This document shows, piece by piece, positions 1 through 8,920 of a stretch of DNA of 40,912 bases (the stretch's first letter is position 1; every line of letters starts with the position of its first letter). The stretch lies in contig OMXV01000043.1 in the NCBI GenBank assembly GCA_900315075.1, forward strand, positions 1 to 40,912, in the 5' to 3' direction. Both the position numbers and the translations under genes were made by a program. The notes under the pieces are model-generated. The model saw nothing but the letters and a program-made list of their open reading frames with translations. It had not been told where the DNA came from and ran no database searches. This DNA comes from an uncultured Prevotellaceae bacterium. Lineage in GTDB: Bacteria; Bacteroidota; Bacteroidia; Bacteroidales; Bacteroidaceae.

Positions 1-1
1 C

Positions 2-1879
2 CTGCCGCTCGCAGGATGCAGCTACGACGGGAAGAACTACGGAAGCGGTGACTACGGCTACTACTGGACGGCCAACAACGTCTCGGGAGACCTCTACCGA
101 GCATGGGCAGGATACGTGAAGACAGGAACGGCAACCACCGTGCAGAAGCCGCTGCGCCGCACAGGTGCCGCCATACGCGCCGTGGCATCCACCGCATCGG
201 GAGGCACAACACCCACCACGGCAGAGGCATACGCAGTATTGTCAGGTTCGACGCTCACTTTCTACTATGACAACAACAAGAGTTCTCGCTCAGGCACGAA
301 GTATGCACTGAACACGGGTACGAATTTGCCTGGATGGTATAATCAAAGTGCTGTCGTGACAACAGTGAAATTTGACAGTAGCTTCGCTAACTGCACTCCT
401 ACTTCAACATACGGCTGGTTCTTCACTTTCAACAACCTGACATCTATTCAAAACATATCGTATCTGAATACCAGCCAAGTGACCACCATGGCAAGTATGT
501 TTACCGGTTGTTCTAACCTCAAGTCAATTTCCTTGAGTAACTTTAACACACAAAATGTGACTGACATGTCAAATATGTTCGGCTCTTGTTCTAGCCTGAC
601 AACCCTTGACTTAAGTAAGTTTAACACAGCGAAAGTGACCAGCATGGCTGGTATGTTTAGCTGGTGTGAAAACCTGAAAACCATCAATCTTAATGGGGTG
701 GTCACTTCCAATGTGACAAACTTCAGCAATATGTTTAATAAATGCTATGCGCTTGAAAGTGTGAATTTGACTATTTTTGACACAAGGAAGGCAACGACTA
801 TGGAATATATGTTCATGGACCTTCGTAAGTTAACGAGTGTGGATCTCAGCTCTTTCACATTTAACAGTGGCGTGAACACCCATTATATGTTCAGGTTCTC
901 GACTTGTATAGAAGAATTGATTATTCCCCATACGGCTAATAACTTGTGGAGTGACGCATTTGCTGATATGTCTAGGGATTGCATTCTTATTTATCCAGTT
1001 GGTGTATCTCGCCAAAATTTAGGAATAAACTCTTCAGATGATATCGAGTTTAATTTTAAGGGAGGTCACTTCTACGACGGTGGTTGTCCTGACGTATTAG
1101 AGCCCTACACACTCTGTTCTTTCATCGACCTTGGCCTTCCCAGCAATACATTATGGAGCGAATACAATGTAGGTTCCCTGTGTGCTGGAAATCCAGGAAA
1201 ATACTACGCATGGGCTGAGAAAGAGTCCAAAACGTCATACACTTGGGATAATTACAGCCAATACATTAGTAATCTCAAGTATTACAATTTCGGATATACC
1301 AACCGTGAGTATAATTATGATGGTTGGGATTCTGATGCCGACCTCATATATGGACAAGAAGTAGGAAAAGCCTACAATGTGGGTATTCCGACAAAGGACG
1401 AGTTCACCGAACTTGTGAACAACTGTACACTGGCCGAGGCAACCGTGAACGGTATGAAGGGTGTACGCTTTACCAGCAAGAAGAACAGCAAGAGCATCTT
1501 CCTTCCCTACTCTGGCAGCTACTACGACAGTAGCACACCGGCAAGTGGCACCTTCACCTATTATTGGACCAGCACCAATATCAGCAGCCAGAAAGCATAC
1601 GCTGCTGGCTTGGCAAGCGGCAAACTAACTGCCACTCAGTGCCAGAAGCGCACTGGTATGCCCTATCGCTCCGTAGCACGCTTTGAAGGTATTGTGGATG
1701 AAGGCTATTATGACGACGACTGGTCCAACTCTGGTCAGTTCGCAGTCGATGGTATTAACAATATCAAATCTTTAACTCCTACCGATGATGCTATCTACAC
1801 CTTACAAGGTGTGAAGGTGGAGGGCAAGCCCCAGCCTGGCGTCTATGTAAAGAACGGACGTAAAGTGGTAGTGAAGTGA
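2..1879 (+). CDS. Mosaic surface protein (FISUMP-like / DUF285-like repeats / FISUMP-like / T9SS-type C-terminus), 5' end cut by window
   Basis: The frame is open from base 2, so the start lies outside the window and 625 codons are visible. Codons 1-75 are the tail of a FISUMP-like domain (GYYWTANN, then an Arg-rich end). About codons 145-300 hold repeats of the BspA-like DUF285 type, with the recurring word F(N/D)T..VT.M..MF..C.SL. About codons 370-565 form a second FISUMP-like domain (IDLGLPSNTLW, YYWTSTN, YRSVARF). The end (IYTLQGVKV, then PGVYVKNGRKVVVK) resembles Prevotella C-terminal sorting ends used by the T9SS, so I infer a secreted or surface-attached product that PorU/PorV could handle. 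The first ~240 bases are much more GC-rich than the rest, which suggests domain shuffling. Its exact role (adhesion?) is unknown. Confidence 0.8.
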   Translation: MPLAGCSYDGKNYGSGDYGYYWTANNVSGDLYRAWAGYVKTGTATTVQKPLRRTGAAIRAVASTASGGTTPTTAEAYAVLSGSTLTFYYDNNKSSRSGTKYALNTGTNLPGWYNQSAVVTTVKFDSSFANCTPTSTYGWFFTFNNLTSIQNISYLNTSQVTTMASMFTGCSNLKSISLSNFNTQNVTDMSNMFGSCSSLTTLDLSKFNTAKVTSMAGMFSWCENLKTINLNGVVTSNVTNFSNMFNKCYALESVNLTIFDTRKATTMEYMFMDLRKLTSVDLSSFTFNSGVNTHYMFRFSTCIEELIIPHTANNLWSDAFADMSRDCILIYPVGVSRQNLGINSSDDIEFNFKGGHFYDGGCPDVLEPYTLCSFIDLGLPSNTLWSEYNVGSLCAGNPGKYYAWAEKESKTSYTWDNYSQYISNLKYYNFGYTNREYNYDGWDSDADLIYGQEVGKAYNVGIPTKDEFTELVNNCTLAEATVNGMKGVRFTSKKNSKSIFLPYSGSYYDSSTPASGTFTYYWTSTNISSQKAYAAGLASGKLTATQCQKRTGMPYRSVARFEGIVDEGYYDDDWSNSGQFAVDGINNIKSLTPTDDAIYTLQGVKVEGKPQPGVYVKNGRKVVVK

Positions 1880-1915
1880 TTGTATTGTTTGTTAATAAGT
1901 TGACAAATTAACCAT

Positions 1916-1950
1916 AAAAGAGACGCCACATTGTGACGTCTCTTTTATTT
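1916..1950. terminator. Bidirectional intrinsic terminator
   Basis: AAAAGAGACG (1916-1925) pairs with CGTCTCTTTT (1937-1946). An inner CAC/GTG pair closes a three-base loop, and one C/A mismatch interrupts the stem. A-rich and T-rich flanks allow it to work in both directions, which fits the convergent genes on either side. The core GACGCCACAnTGTGACGTC is nearly identical to the terminator at 35892-35920. Confidence 0.8.
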
Positions 1951-1994
1951 TGGGAGATGTATTATTCATCTCATTGCTATAAGTGCTTATCTTT

Positions 1995-3671
1995 TCAAAT
2001 TTTCTCCACTCGAAGTGTCTGATCGCAATAATCGATGACAGCGGGTCGGTGGGTAATGAAAATAATAGTACGGTTGTGCTTAGAGAGGATATTCTGGAGT
2101 AGTTGACGCTCTGTTTCTGGATCAAGGGCACTGGTAGCTTCGTCGAAAAGCATAATAGACCTATCACGGAGCAAGGCTCTTGCGATAGCGATACGCTGCG
2201 CTTGTCCCTCACTGAGTCCCCCACCCGACTCCGAGCACTCCGTGTCGAGGCCCTCGGGTAGTTTCATCACGAAGTCGGCACAGCTCACCCGCAAAGCCTC
2301 CTCCATCTCCTCGTCGGTGGCATCGAGCTTACCAAGCCGCAAATTATCACGTATCGTACCACTGAGGAGCGTATTACCCTGAGGCACATAGACAAAATTG
2401 CAGCGCATACGTGGGGTAAGTTCTTTCGAGGTATGTTCATTATAAATTTCCACCTTACCCTTTTGCGGCTTCATCAGCGCCAAAATCATCCTCACGAGAG
2501 TGGTCTTGCCTGCTCCTGTCTCACCAAGGATAGCCGTACAACTTCCAGCCTTGAAATCGAAAGATAGATTCTCAATGACATTGACTTCAGTATTCTCATA
2601 TGCGTAAGTCACATTATTGAGCCTCACACCACAAGGAGCATCAACATAGATGGGTTTTCCTTGTTCTTCAAGCGGGTTTTCCTCTAACTCCATCAGACGT
2701 TCAGCAGCAGTGAATACCGACACAAATTGAGGCACCAGCCGAGTAAGATTCCTTGCAGGGCCTTGCACGCGATTGACGAGCTGTAAGAATGCTGTCATTC
2801 CTCCGAAAGTGAGCGTACCATGTGACAAGCGAATAGCACTCCAGAGAAAAGCAATGAGATAGCCTAAAGAGAATCCAAAATTCAAGACAAAGTTGGCTAT
2901 CACAGAGAAGAAAGTACGCTTGACCACTTTCTGCCTCAGTTCACTTTGTGTGCTTTCCAGTTTATCCACCATGGCACTGTCACTCTCCATGATTTTGATG
3001 AGCATCCGATTTTGTATGGTTTCGGTAAGCACACTCTGTACCTTGGAGTCTGACTGGCGCACTTCCCTCGACAGTTGTCTCATTTTCCTGACATAAAAAC
3101 GGCTAAGGATGGCCACTGCTGGAATCATAACAATGATAACCAGCGAGAGAACTTTATCCATGGAATAGAGATAGATGAAAGCACCGATGAAGAGTGCCAG
3201 TGTAGAAACAGAACTTGGTATTACCTCTGTAAGAAAGTTGATGACATGGTTGACATCCGTCTCGAGACGGTTGATTACATCACCACTATGCCGTTTTTCC
3301 TTGCTATGCCATTCAGAGCGCAAAATACGGTCAAGCATACGTTGCTGCATACGGTTTTGTGCTTTGATACCAAGAATATTCCTAATCCATACAGAAGATA
3401 TACTCAATGCGAAATTAGTGAGTACTAATAATCCCATCAGTCCTACTGCCCAATAGATAGATCCACTCTTTACATGCGAGGCTATGTCGATGGCATTCTG
3501 AATAGCCCATACAGCACAAAGGCTTACCACCACCTCCAAAAGACCGATAAGAGCATTAAGGATAGCCTGGAATCGGTTACCCTTCCATATCGCCCACAAC
3601 CATCTGGTCATCTGCGGTATCGTATATTTGTTTTCGGCGGTTTCGAAATATTTTTTTATCTTCTTAAGCAT
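1995..3671 (-). CDS. ABC transporter, fused permease and ATPase (MsbA/exporter type)
   Basis: This 558-residue half-transporter has an N-terminal membrane domain (about residues 30-320, several hydrophobic segments) and a C-terminal nucleotide-binding domain (about 345-558). Visible motifs are Walker A GETGAGKTT (383-391), the Q-loop at Gln431, signature LSEGQ (486-490, a variant of LSGGQ), Walker B IMLFDE (506-511) and the switch His541. Such proteins dimerise in the inner membrane and export lipids, peptides or drugs at the cost of ATP. The substrate cannot be read from the sequence. The start MLKKIKKYFE is preceded by a repeat-filled gap that separates it from nadK. It converges on the left-edge gene across a bidirectional terminator. 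Confidence 0.9.
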   Translation of the reverse strand: MLKKIKKYFETAENKYTIPQMTRWLWAIWKGNRFQAILNALIGLLEVVVSLCAVWAIQNAIDIASHVKSGSIYWAVGLMGLLVLTNFALSISSVWIRNILGIKAQNRMQQRMLDRILRSEWHSKEKRHSGDVINRLETDVNHVINFLTEVIPSSVSTLALFIGAFIYLYSMDKVLSLVIIVMIPAVAILSRFYVRKMRQLSREVRQSDSKVQSVLTETIQNRMLIKIMESDSAMVDKLESTQSELRQKVVKRTFFSVIANFVLNFGFSLGYLIAFLWSAIRLSHGTLTFGGMTAFLQLVNRVQGPARNLTRLVPQFVSVFTAAERLMELEENPLEEQGKPIYVDAPCGVRLNNVTYAYENTEVNVIENLSFDFKAGSCTAILGETGAGKTTLVRMILALMKPQKGKVEIYNEHTSKELTPRMRCNFVYVPQGNTLLSGTIRDNLRLGKLDATDEEMEEALRVSCADFVMKLPEGLDTECSESGGGLSEGQAQRIAIARALLRDRSIMLFDEATSALDPETERQLLQNILSKHNRTIIFITHRPAVIDYCDQTLRVEKI

Positions 3672-3682
3672 ATTCTTCTTTT

Positions 3683-3730
3683 AGTTGACAAGTGAACAAG
3701 TTGACGAGTTGACAAGATATTTGTTTTTGT
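3683..3730. repeat. GTTGACRAG-type word repeat upstream of ABC transporter
   Basis: The stretch carries AGTTGACA, AAGTTGACG and AGTTGACAAGATATTTG in tandem, ending in TTTTTGT. A further single copy (GACGAGTTGACAAGATATTTG) lies at 3799-3820. The words match the 48-bp tandem array at 35662-35871. The region sits between the ABC transporter start (3671) and the nadK stop (3830). That gap also holds the GAACTCCTGTAACTCC word (about 3758-3774) and a TTCAATCTTCAATCCTCAATC stretch. Confidence 0.75.
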
Positions 3731-3829
3731 CCTTATCGAGGCAGTGGTATTGTCTGAACTCCTGTAACTCCAATATTCAATCTTCAATCCTCAATCTGAT
3801 GACGAGTTGACAAGATATTTGTTCTATTA

Positions 3830-4720
3830 TTATCTCGTATCAACCCCCCACATCATCTTCTCGCGAAGTGTATGGAAATACGTCTGTCCATGCCGCTTGA
3901 TGATTTTAATGTCGTAAGGTGCACGGCAGATGGTAAGGGTTTGACTTTCATCACAACGCGCAGAACGACCATCTACCGCCACAAGGAAATTATGGTTACG
4001 GCTCTCTACCTTGACTGTAATCTCCGCATTATCTGGTACGACTATAGGGCGTACATTCAAGCTATGGGGCGCCACTGGTGTCAAACAGAGAACACCTGCC
4101 TGTGGTGTTACGATAGGTCCACCATTTGAAAGCGAATAAGCTGTGCTTCCAGTAGGTGTGGAGACGATGAGTCCATCAGCACGATAGGTGACCACATATT
4201 CTCCATTGACACTTGCACGAATGCTAATCATTGAGGCATCATCGCGCTTGAGCACAGCAATATCATTGAGTGCATACGGATATTCCGTGATTTGACCGCC
4301 GTTGCTTTTCACGCTGATAACAGTGTGTCTTTCAACCTTAAAATCGTTGTTATAGATAGATTCGATGGCACGTTCTATACCTGCAGGACTGACATCGGCA
4401 AGGAATCCCAAACGCCCCATATTGACACCCATGACGGGAATGTCTTTAGCACCTACATGACTTGCGGCCTTGAGAAAAGTGCCATCACCTCCCATGGAGA
4501 TAACAATATCGGCATCGAAGTCGTCATTTTCAAAAACGCCATCAGCCTTTACATTAAGCCGCTGGTTGTTGACAAGGAAATCAAAGAATTCCCTATCAAA
4601 AATAATATTGGCTCCCCGTTCATTAAGAATAGAGAGGATTTTCTGTATAGAGGCCGATTTTTTTGCCTGATATACATTTCCGAATATTGCAAATTTGAGT
4701 TTTCTGTCTGTTGGCATCAT
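3830..4720 (-). CDS. nadK: NAD kinase (ATP-NAD kinase)
   Basis: NadK phosphorylates NAD to NADP in the cytoplasm using ATP or polyphosphate. The signature GGDGT lies in the stretch VISMGGDGTFLKAASH, and the conserved NGG region follows (ADGLIVSTPTGSTAYSLSNGGP). Length (about 296 residues) is normal for the family. The frame is open up to ATG 4747. I prefer ATG 4720 or 4717, because homologues start close to KLKFAIFGN and the extra MLSRCDILI is not family-like. A TAACTTTG -7 element on the minus strand (4820-4813) lies upstream, divergent from the DJ-1/recG unit. The next gene downstream, the ABC transporter, is separated by a repeat-rich gap and may not be co-transcribed. Confidence 0.93.
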   Translation of the reverse strand: MMPTDRKLKFAIFGNVYQAKKSASIQKILSILNERGANIIFDREFFDFLVNNQRLNVKADGVFENDDFDADIVISMGGDGTFLKAASHVGAKDIPVMGVNMGRLGFLADVSPAGIERAIESIYNNDFKVERHTVISVKSNGGQITEYPYALNDIAVLKRDDASMISIRASVNGEYVVTYRADGLIVSTPTGSTAYSLSNGGPIVTPQAGVLCLTPVAPHSLNVRPIVVPDNAEITVKVESRNHNFLVAVDGRSARCDESQTLTICRAPYDIKIIKRHGQTYFHTLREKMMWGVDTR

Positions 4721-4812
4721 AATCAAAATGTCACATCTGCTCAACAATCAGTCACCTACTTATTCTGCTTTTTAATGCTATATTATTGAGCCTTATTTCA
4801 TTAAATCGGGTG

Positions 4813-4820
4813 CAAAGTTA
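4813..4820 (-). promoter_or_regulatory. Probable -7 element for nadK
   Basis: CAAAGTTA on the plus strand reads TAACTTTG on the minus strand, an exact match to the Bacteroidetes TAnnTTTG box. No clean TTG is found 19 bp upstream, so confidence is moderate. It would give a leader of roughly 90 nt. Confidence 0.55.
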
Positions 4821-4852
4821 AGTAAAAAAGTATGGATTTCATAAATTTTTCA

Positions 4853-4860
4853 TAAATTTG
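4853..4860 (+). promoter_or_regulatory. Probable -7 element for the DJ-1/recG unit
   Basis: TAAATTTG matches TAnnTTTG and lies 30 bp before the ATG at 4890. A -33 TTG is not evident. It is divergent from the nadK promoter in a short AT-rich gap. Confidence 0.55.
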
Positions 4861-4889
4861 CACCAAATTACTATATTAAACAAGTTTTT

Positions 4890-5456
4890 ATGGCGAAAAT
4901 ATTTGAATTCTTAGCAGAGGGTTTCGAAGAGATTGAGGCCCTCGCCCCTGTAGATATCCTGCGCCGTGGTGGTCATGAAGTACATACGGTGAGCGTCACT
5001 GGTGCTTTGTGGGTAACATCCTCACACGGCATCACAGTGAAAGCCGATTTACTTTTCGAGGAGGCAGACCTTAGCACCGCCGACCTACTGCTGCTCCCCG
5101 GCGGCATGCCCGGCTCGGTGAACCTTAACACGCATGAGGGTGTCCGCTTAGCGCTTCTTACCCATGATGAGCGTGGCAAACGTATTGGTGCCATTTGTGC
5201 AGCACCAATGGTACTCGGGTCATTAGGATTACTTCAAGGCCGTCGTGCCACCTGCTCTCCTGGTTTTGAAACCTATCTCGAAGGTGCAGAATATACAGGA
5301 GAGTTGTTTACTGTAGATGGTAACATTATCACAGGTGAAGGGCCAGCAGCCACACTGCCCTATGCTTACGAAATTCTCTCCATGCTTAGCGGTGAAGAAG
5401 TCTCCCGCCAATTACAGAGGAAGATGCAGTATGCTCATCTGATGGGAGAGATTTGA
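4890..5456 (+). CDS. DJ-1/PfpI family protein (YajL/ThiJ-like)
   Basis: This is a 188-residue single-domain class I glutamine amidotransferase-like protein. The nucleophile elbow AICAAP places the reactive cysteine at Cys103, and the early acidic residues of EGFEEIEA (11-18) supply the partner glutamate. The glycine-rich LLLLPGGMPG (67-75) is also typical. Family members act as redox-stress proteins, chaperones or glyoxalase/deglycase-like enzymes, and the precise activity is debated. It is followed by recG after 29 bases, so the two are probably co-transcribed. Length fits YajL-type proteins. Confidence in the family is high, but substrate or stress role is not determinable here. Confidence 0.9.
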   Translation: MAKIFEFLAEGFEEIEALAPVDILRRGGHEVHTVSVTGALWVTSSHGITVKADLLFEEADLSTADLLLLPGGMPGSVNLNTHEGVRLALLTHDERGKRIGAICAAPMVLGSLGLLQGRRATCSPGFETYLEGAEYTGELFTVDGNIITGEGPAATLPYAYEILSMLSGEEVSRQLQRKMQYAHLMGEI

Positions 5457-5485
5457 TATTTGAGGGTTGAGATTTAAGATTTGAG

Positions 5486-7585
5486 GTGACCGACATACTT
5501 AGCCAAGATATCATGTATGCCCCCGGGGTGGGTCCCAAACGTAAGGAGATATTGAGCAAAGAATTGGATATCCATACGTTTGGCGACATGCTTGAATATT
5601 ACCCCTATAAATACATCGACAGACGGCATTTCTACAAGATATCCGAATTGATGGAAAGTATGTCGTTCATTCAGGTGAAGGGTAAAATTCTGAGTTTCGA
5701 AACCTTTGATAATGGAAAGCGCAGTAAACGATTGGTGGCACATTTCTCTGATGGAGAGAGAATCATGGATTTGGTGTGGTTTTCTATATCCAACTATATC
5801 ACCCAGAACTACAAAGTAGGGGTGGAATATATAGTATTTGGTCATCCCACCGTTTTCAACGGTCGTTTTCAACTGGCCCATCCAGAAATTGAGAAAGCAG
5901 AGACATTCCAAGCCTCCACAATGGGTATGCAGCCATATTATGTGACCACAGAGCGAATGAAGAAAAGTGGTTTTACTTCGCGTAGTGTGGAAAAAATCTG
6001 CAAGGGACTCCTTGATAGGCTAACTACCCCTCTGCCCGAAACGTTGCCCACATTTATTACAGGGCGACTACATCTTATCAGCCGTGACGAAGCCTTTCGT
6101 AAGATTCACCATCCACAAAGTGCCACCGACCTCGACCGTGCCAAACTACGTCTGAAATTCGAGGAATTGTTTTATGTCCAGCTCAATATCGTCAGGTATG
6201 CAAGTGACCACCGTCGCCGTTACCGCGGTCATGAGATGAAACACATAGGCACACTCTTTAATGGTTTCTATAAGGACCACCTACCCTTCCGTCTGACAGA
6301 AGCCCAAAAACGGGTCATCCGCGAGATTCATGCCGACATGAAGAGTGGCCGTCAGATGAATCGCCTGCTTCAGGGCGATGTTGGGTCTGGGAAGACACTT
6401 GTGGCACTGATGTCGGCATTGATTGCCTTAGACAATGGTTACCAAGCCTGCATCATGGCACCGACAGAGATTTTGGCTGAACAGCACCTTGTTACCGTGC
6501 GGGAATTCCTTCAGGGCATGGACATCCGCGTGGAACTGCTCACTGGCATGGTCAAGGGGAAACGCCGCAAGGAAATCCTTGCCGCCCTTGCCGATGGTAG
6601 TATCCACATTCTTGTGGGCACCCATGCCATTATCGAGGAACCTGTGCAATTTCATCGCTTAGGTCTTGCCGTCATCGATGAGCAACACCGTTTTGGTGTC
6701 GCACAACGTGCCCGCCTGTGGAGCAAGAGCACCAATCCCCCTCATGTGTTGGTGATGACCGCCACACCTATTCCTCGCACCCTCGCCATGACCATCTATG
6801 GCGACCTCGACGTGAGCGTCATCGACGAACTGCCTCCCGGCCGTAAACCCATATACACCCAACATAAATACGACGACCAGTTGACAAGCCTCTATCAAGG
6901 CATCCGCCAACAGATAAAAGCTGGGCGACAAGTGTATATTGTCTATCCACTGATAAAGGAAAGCGAGAAAAGCGACCTCCGCAATTTGGAAGAAGGATAT
7001 GAACTGATGAAGGAGGTTTTTGCTGAATTTCGTCTAAGCAAGGTACATGGCAAGATGAAATCAGCTGAGAAGGAGGAAGAGATGCAACGCTTTGTAAGTG
7101 GAGAGACTCAAATCCTCGTTGCCACCACCGTGATAGAGGTGGGTGTGAACGTTCCCAATGCATCAGTGATGGTGATTCTAGATGCCCAACGTTTCGGATT
7201 ATCACAGCTGCATCAACTGCGTGGCCGTGTGGGGCGTGGTGCCGAACAGTCGTTCTGCATCCTTGTTACCAACCGCAAGCTCTCCAAGGAGACACAAATG
7301 CGCATCAACATTATGTGTTCCACCAACGATGGTTTTCAAATTGCCGAGGCCGATCTAAAGCTACGTGGTCCTGGTGACTTGGAAGGCACGCAACAGAGTG
7401 GCATTGCCTTTGACTTGAAAATTGCTGACATTGCCCGCGACGGTCAGATTGTGCAAATGGCACGTGACGAAGCACAGAAAATCATCGAAGCCGACCCCAC
7501 CTGCCAAGATCCCGCTAATGCTATACTGTGGAACCGTCTCGCTGCCATCCGCAAAACAAATATCAATTGGGCGGCGATATCATAA
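5486..7585 (+). CDS. recG: ATP-dependent DNA helicase RecG
   Basis: RecG remodels stalled replication forks and branched DNA. The 699-residue protein shows the N-terminal wedge/OB region (about 1-230), Walker A GDVGSGKT (297-304), a DEQH box (398-401), TATPIPRT, ATTVIEVGVNVPNA and the arginine-finger region QLRGRVGRG. Length is typical. The best start is GTG 5486 (MTDILSQDIMYAPGVGPKR), since homologues have about ten residues before the conserved PGVGPKR. An ATG at 5513 would truncate this. The bases just before the start (GAGGGTTGAGATTTAAGATTTGAG, 5461-5485) look like one of the intergenic word repeats, so the leader seems to have been rewritten up to the start codon. Confidence 0.95.
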   Translation: MTDILSQDIMYAPGVGPKRKEILSKELDIHTFGDMLEYYPYKYIDRRHFYKISELMESMSFIQVKGKILSFETFDNGKRSKRLVAHFSDGERIMDLVWFSISNYITQNYKVGVEYIVFGHPTVFNGRFQLAHPEIEKAETFQASTMGMQPYYVTTERMKKSGFTSRSVEKICKGLLDRLTTPLPETLPTFITGRLHLISRDEAFRKIHHPQSATDLDRAKLRLKFEELFYVQLNIVRYASDHRRRYRGHEMKHIGTLFNGFYKDHLPFRLTEAQKRVIREIHADMKSGRQMNRLLQGDVGSGKTLVALMSALIALDNGYQACIMAPTEILAEQHLVTVREFLQGMDIRVELLTGMVKGKRRKEILAALADGSIHILVGTHAIIEEPVQFHRLGLAVIDEQHRFGVAQRARLWSKSTNPPHVLVMTATPIPRTLAMTIYGDLDVSVIDELPPGRKPIYTQHKYDDQLTSLYQGIRQQIKAGRQVYIVYPLIKESEKSDLRNLEEGYELMKEVFAEFRLSKVHGKMKSAEKEEEMQRFVSGETQILVATTVIEVGVNVPNASVMVILDAQRFGLSQLHQLRGRVGRGAEQSFCILVTNRKLSKETQMRINIMCSTNDGFQIAEADLKLRGPGDLEGTQQSGIAFDLKIADIARDGQIVQMARDEAQKIIEADPTCQDPANAILWNRLAAIRKTNINWAAIS

Positions 7586-7588
7586 AGA

Positions 7589-7645
7589 TTGAAGATTGAA
7601 AATTGAAAGGTAGTTAAAGGGTAGTTAAAAGGTAGTTAAAGGCGG
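7589..7645. repeat. GATTGAAAATTGAAA / GTAGTTAAAGG word repeat
   Basis: Directly after recG lie GAAGATTGAAAATTGAAA and three copies of a GGTAGTTAAA(A/G)G unit. The same two words recur, in either orientation, at 12304-12406, 12927-12990 and 36608-36650. It has no coding potential. The remaining gap to 7732 holds nothing else I recognise. Confidence 0.75.
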
Positions 7646-7732
7646 CCTCTTACCTCAACCCCATTACCCCCAAATAATTGTTAAATTGACAATAAAACTG
7701 TTAAGGGCTTTTTTTTTCCCGAAATTTATGCT

Positions 7733-7740
7733 TACCTTTG
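7733..7740 (+). promoter_or_regulatory. -7 element for the M23 peptidase gene
   Basis: TACCTTTG matches TAnnTTTG. The -33 position falls in a T-run (about 7711). The predicted transcript starts near 7746, giving a leader of about 115 nt. Confidence 0.65.
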
Positions 7741-7753
7741 CATCGTCTTAATT

Positions 7754-7826
7754 GAAATAAGCGGTTTGTGTTTGTTTTTTTACACAGTTTATTTCGATGA
7801 CGACACTGAATCGCTGGACAGCGATT
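7754..7826 (+). other. Structured 5' leader of the M23 peptidase gene
   Basis: Two stem-loops can be drawn in the leader. GAAATAA (from about 7754) and the following GTGT pair with ACAC and TTTATTTC (ending about 7796) around a T-rich loop. AATCGCT (7809-7815) pairs perfectly with AGCGATT (7820-7826) around GGAC. Neither has a terminator-like T-run after it. A regulatory leader is possible, but no known riboswitch class is recognised. Confidence 0.45.
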
Positions 7827-7859
7827 AAACAAACTTGAATAATTATCTAATAAAGAAGT

Positions 7860-8861
7860 ATGCATTTGACAAAAACAATAAAAACAATCGCATTCGCATT
7901 TGTATTAACAGCATTTTCACTGCCCTCAGCTGGTCAGGACCTTTTAGCCCGTACAGTACCTGTGGACAAAAAATTGAAATCCCTTGATACACTTGCCTTG
8001 CACGAAGTTACAGAAAGAGAAAATTTAGAGTCGCCATCAGCCGATCTTTACGCAGACTGGGACAACCGCTATGCCCACAAGGCTACCGAGCTTCCTGAGA
8101 CTTACAAAATCAACCTACGCAACTTCTGCATGCCTACTCCTAGCCGCGTCATTACTTCACAGTTTGGTGCACGTTGGGGTCGTCAGCACAGAGGTCTTGA
8201 CATAAAGGTATATATCGGCGACACCATTAAAGCAGCTTTTTCCGGCAAAGTACGTGTTGTGAGATACGAGGCAAAAGGCTATGGTAACTATGTGGTGATA
8301 CGCCACAACAATGGTCTTGAAACCATCTATGGTCATTTATCGAAACACCTTGTCAGGGAGAATCAGACAGTAAAAGCCGGCGAGCCTATCGGCCTTGGTG
8401 GCAACACAGGTCGAAGCACAGGTTCACACCTTCACTTTGAAACTCGCCTTTGTGGCGTTGCCCTCAATCCAGCCCTATTCTTCGATTTCCGCAATCAGGA
8501 TGTCACTGGTGACTACTATATCTTCCGCAAGAGCACCATGGAAAACGAGTCAGCCAAAGCCACTGCAGCAAGAGGTCTGAAGCAAAATTCCTATACAAAA
8601 GAAGAGGTTTATGGCGGCCAGAAGCCACAGGCATCAGCAGCAACATCAAGTTCATCCAACAACAGTTCCGCCCCAACTCCAACAAGAAACGACAACTATG
8701 CTCAAAGCAGCAATAATAGATATCACAAAGTGACAGAAGGTGAGACGGTACATTCCATCGCCCGTGAGCACAACGTTTCAGTGGAGCGCATCCTGCGACT
8801 AAATACTTTCATCAACCCCAATGATTTGAGAATACGACCAGGACAAGCCATAAAATACTAA
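7860..8861 (+). CDS. Secreted M23 metallopeptidase with C-terminal LysM domain
   Basis: The 333-residue protein starts with a signal peptide (residues 1-25, ending LPSAGQ). The M23 (lysostaphin-like) domain at about 95-215 keeps the zinc ligands: HRGLD (His110, Asp114) and SHLHFE (His190/His192), plus YGHL (His159). A Ser/Asn-rich linker (about 255-285) leads to a LysM domain at about 289-333 (YHKVTEGETVHSIAREH, then LNTFINPNDLRIRPGQ). It is likely a periplasmic or outer-membrane-facing peptidoglycan endopeptidase, or an EnvC/NlpD-like activator. Because the zinc ligands are intact, an active enzyme is favoured. It is a single-gene unit with its own promoter, long leader and terminator. Confidence 0.93.
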   Translation: MHLTKTIKTIAFAFVLTAFSLPSAGQDLLARTVPVDKKLKSLDTLALHEVTERENLESPSADLYADWDNRYAHKATELPETYKINLRNFCMPTPSRVITSQFGARWGRQHRGLDIKVYIGDTIKAAFSGKVRVVRYEAKGYGNYVVIRHNNGLETIYGHLSKHLVRENQTVKAGEPIGLGGNTGRSTGSHLHFETRLCGVALNPALFFDFRNQDVTGDYYIFRKSTMENESAKATAARGLKQNSYTKEEVYGGQKPQASAATSSSSNNSSAPTPTRNDNYAQSSNNRYHKVTEGETVHSIAREHNVSVERILRLNTFINPNDLRIRPGQAIKY

Positions 8862-8862
8862 G

Positions 8863-8893
8863 AAAATCCCACCTTATCGGGTGGGATTTTTTA
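8863..8893. terminator. Intrinsic terminator after M23 peptidase gene
   Basis: AAAATCCCACC (8863-8873) and GGTGGGATTTT (8880-8890) form an 11-bp stem with a 6-nt loop and T-rich tail. It begins two bases after the stop codon. The glycosyltransferase gene converges from the other side, so it may serve both strands. Confidence 0.88.
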
Positions 8894-8920
8894 TTTGTTG
8901 ACAGGAAGACAAGTCACAAG

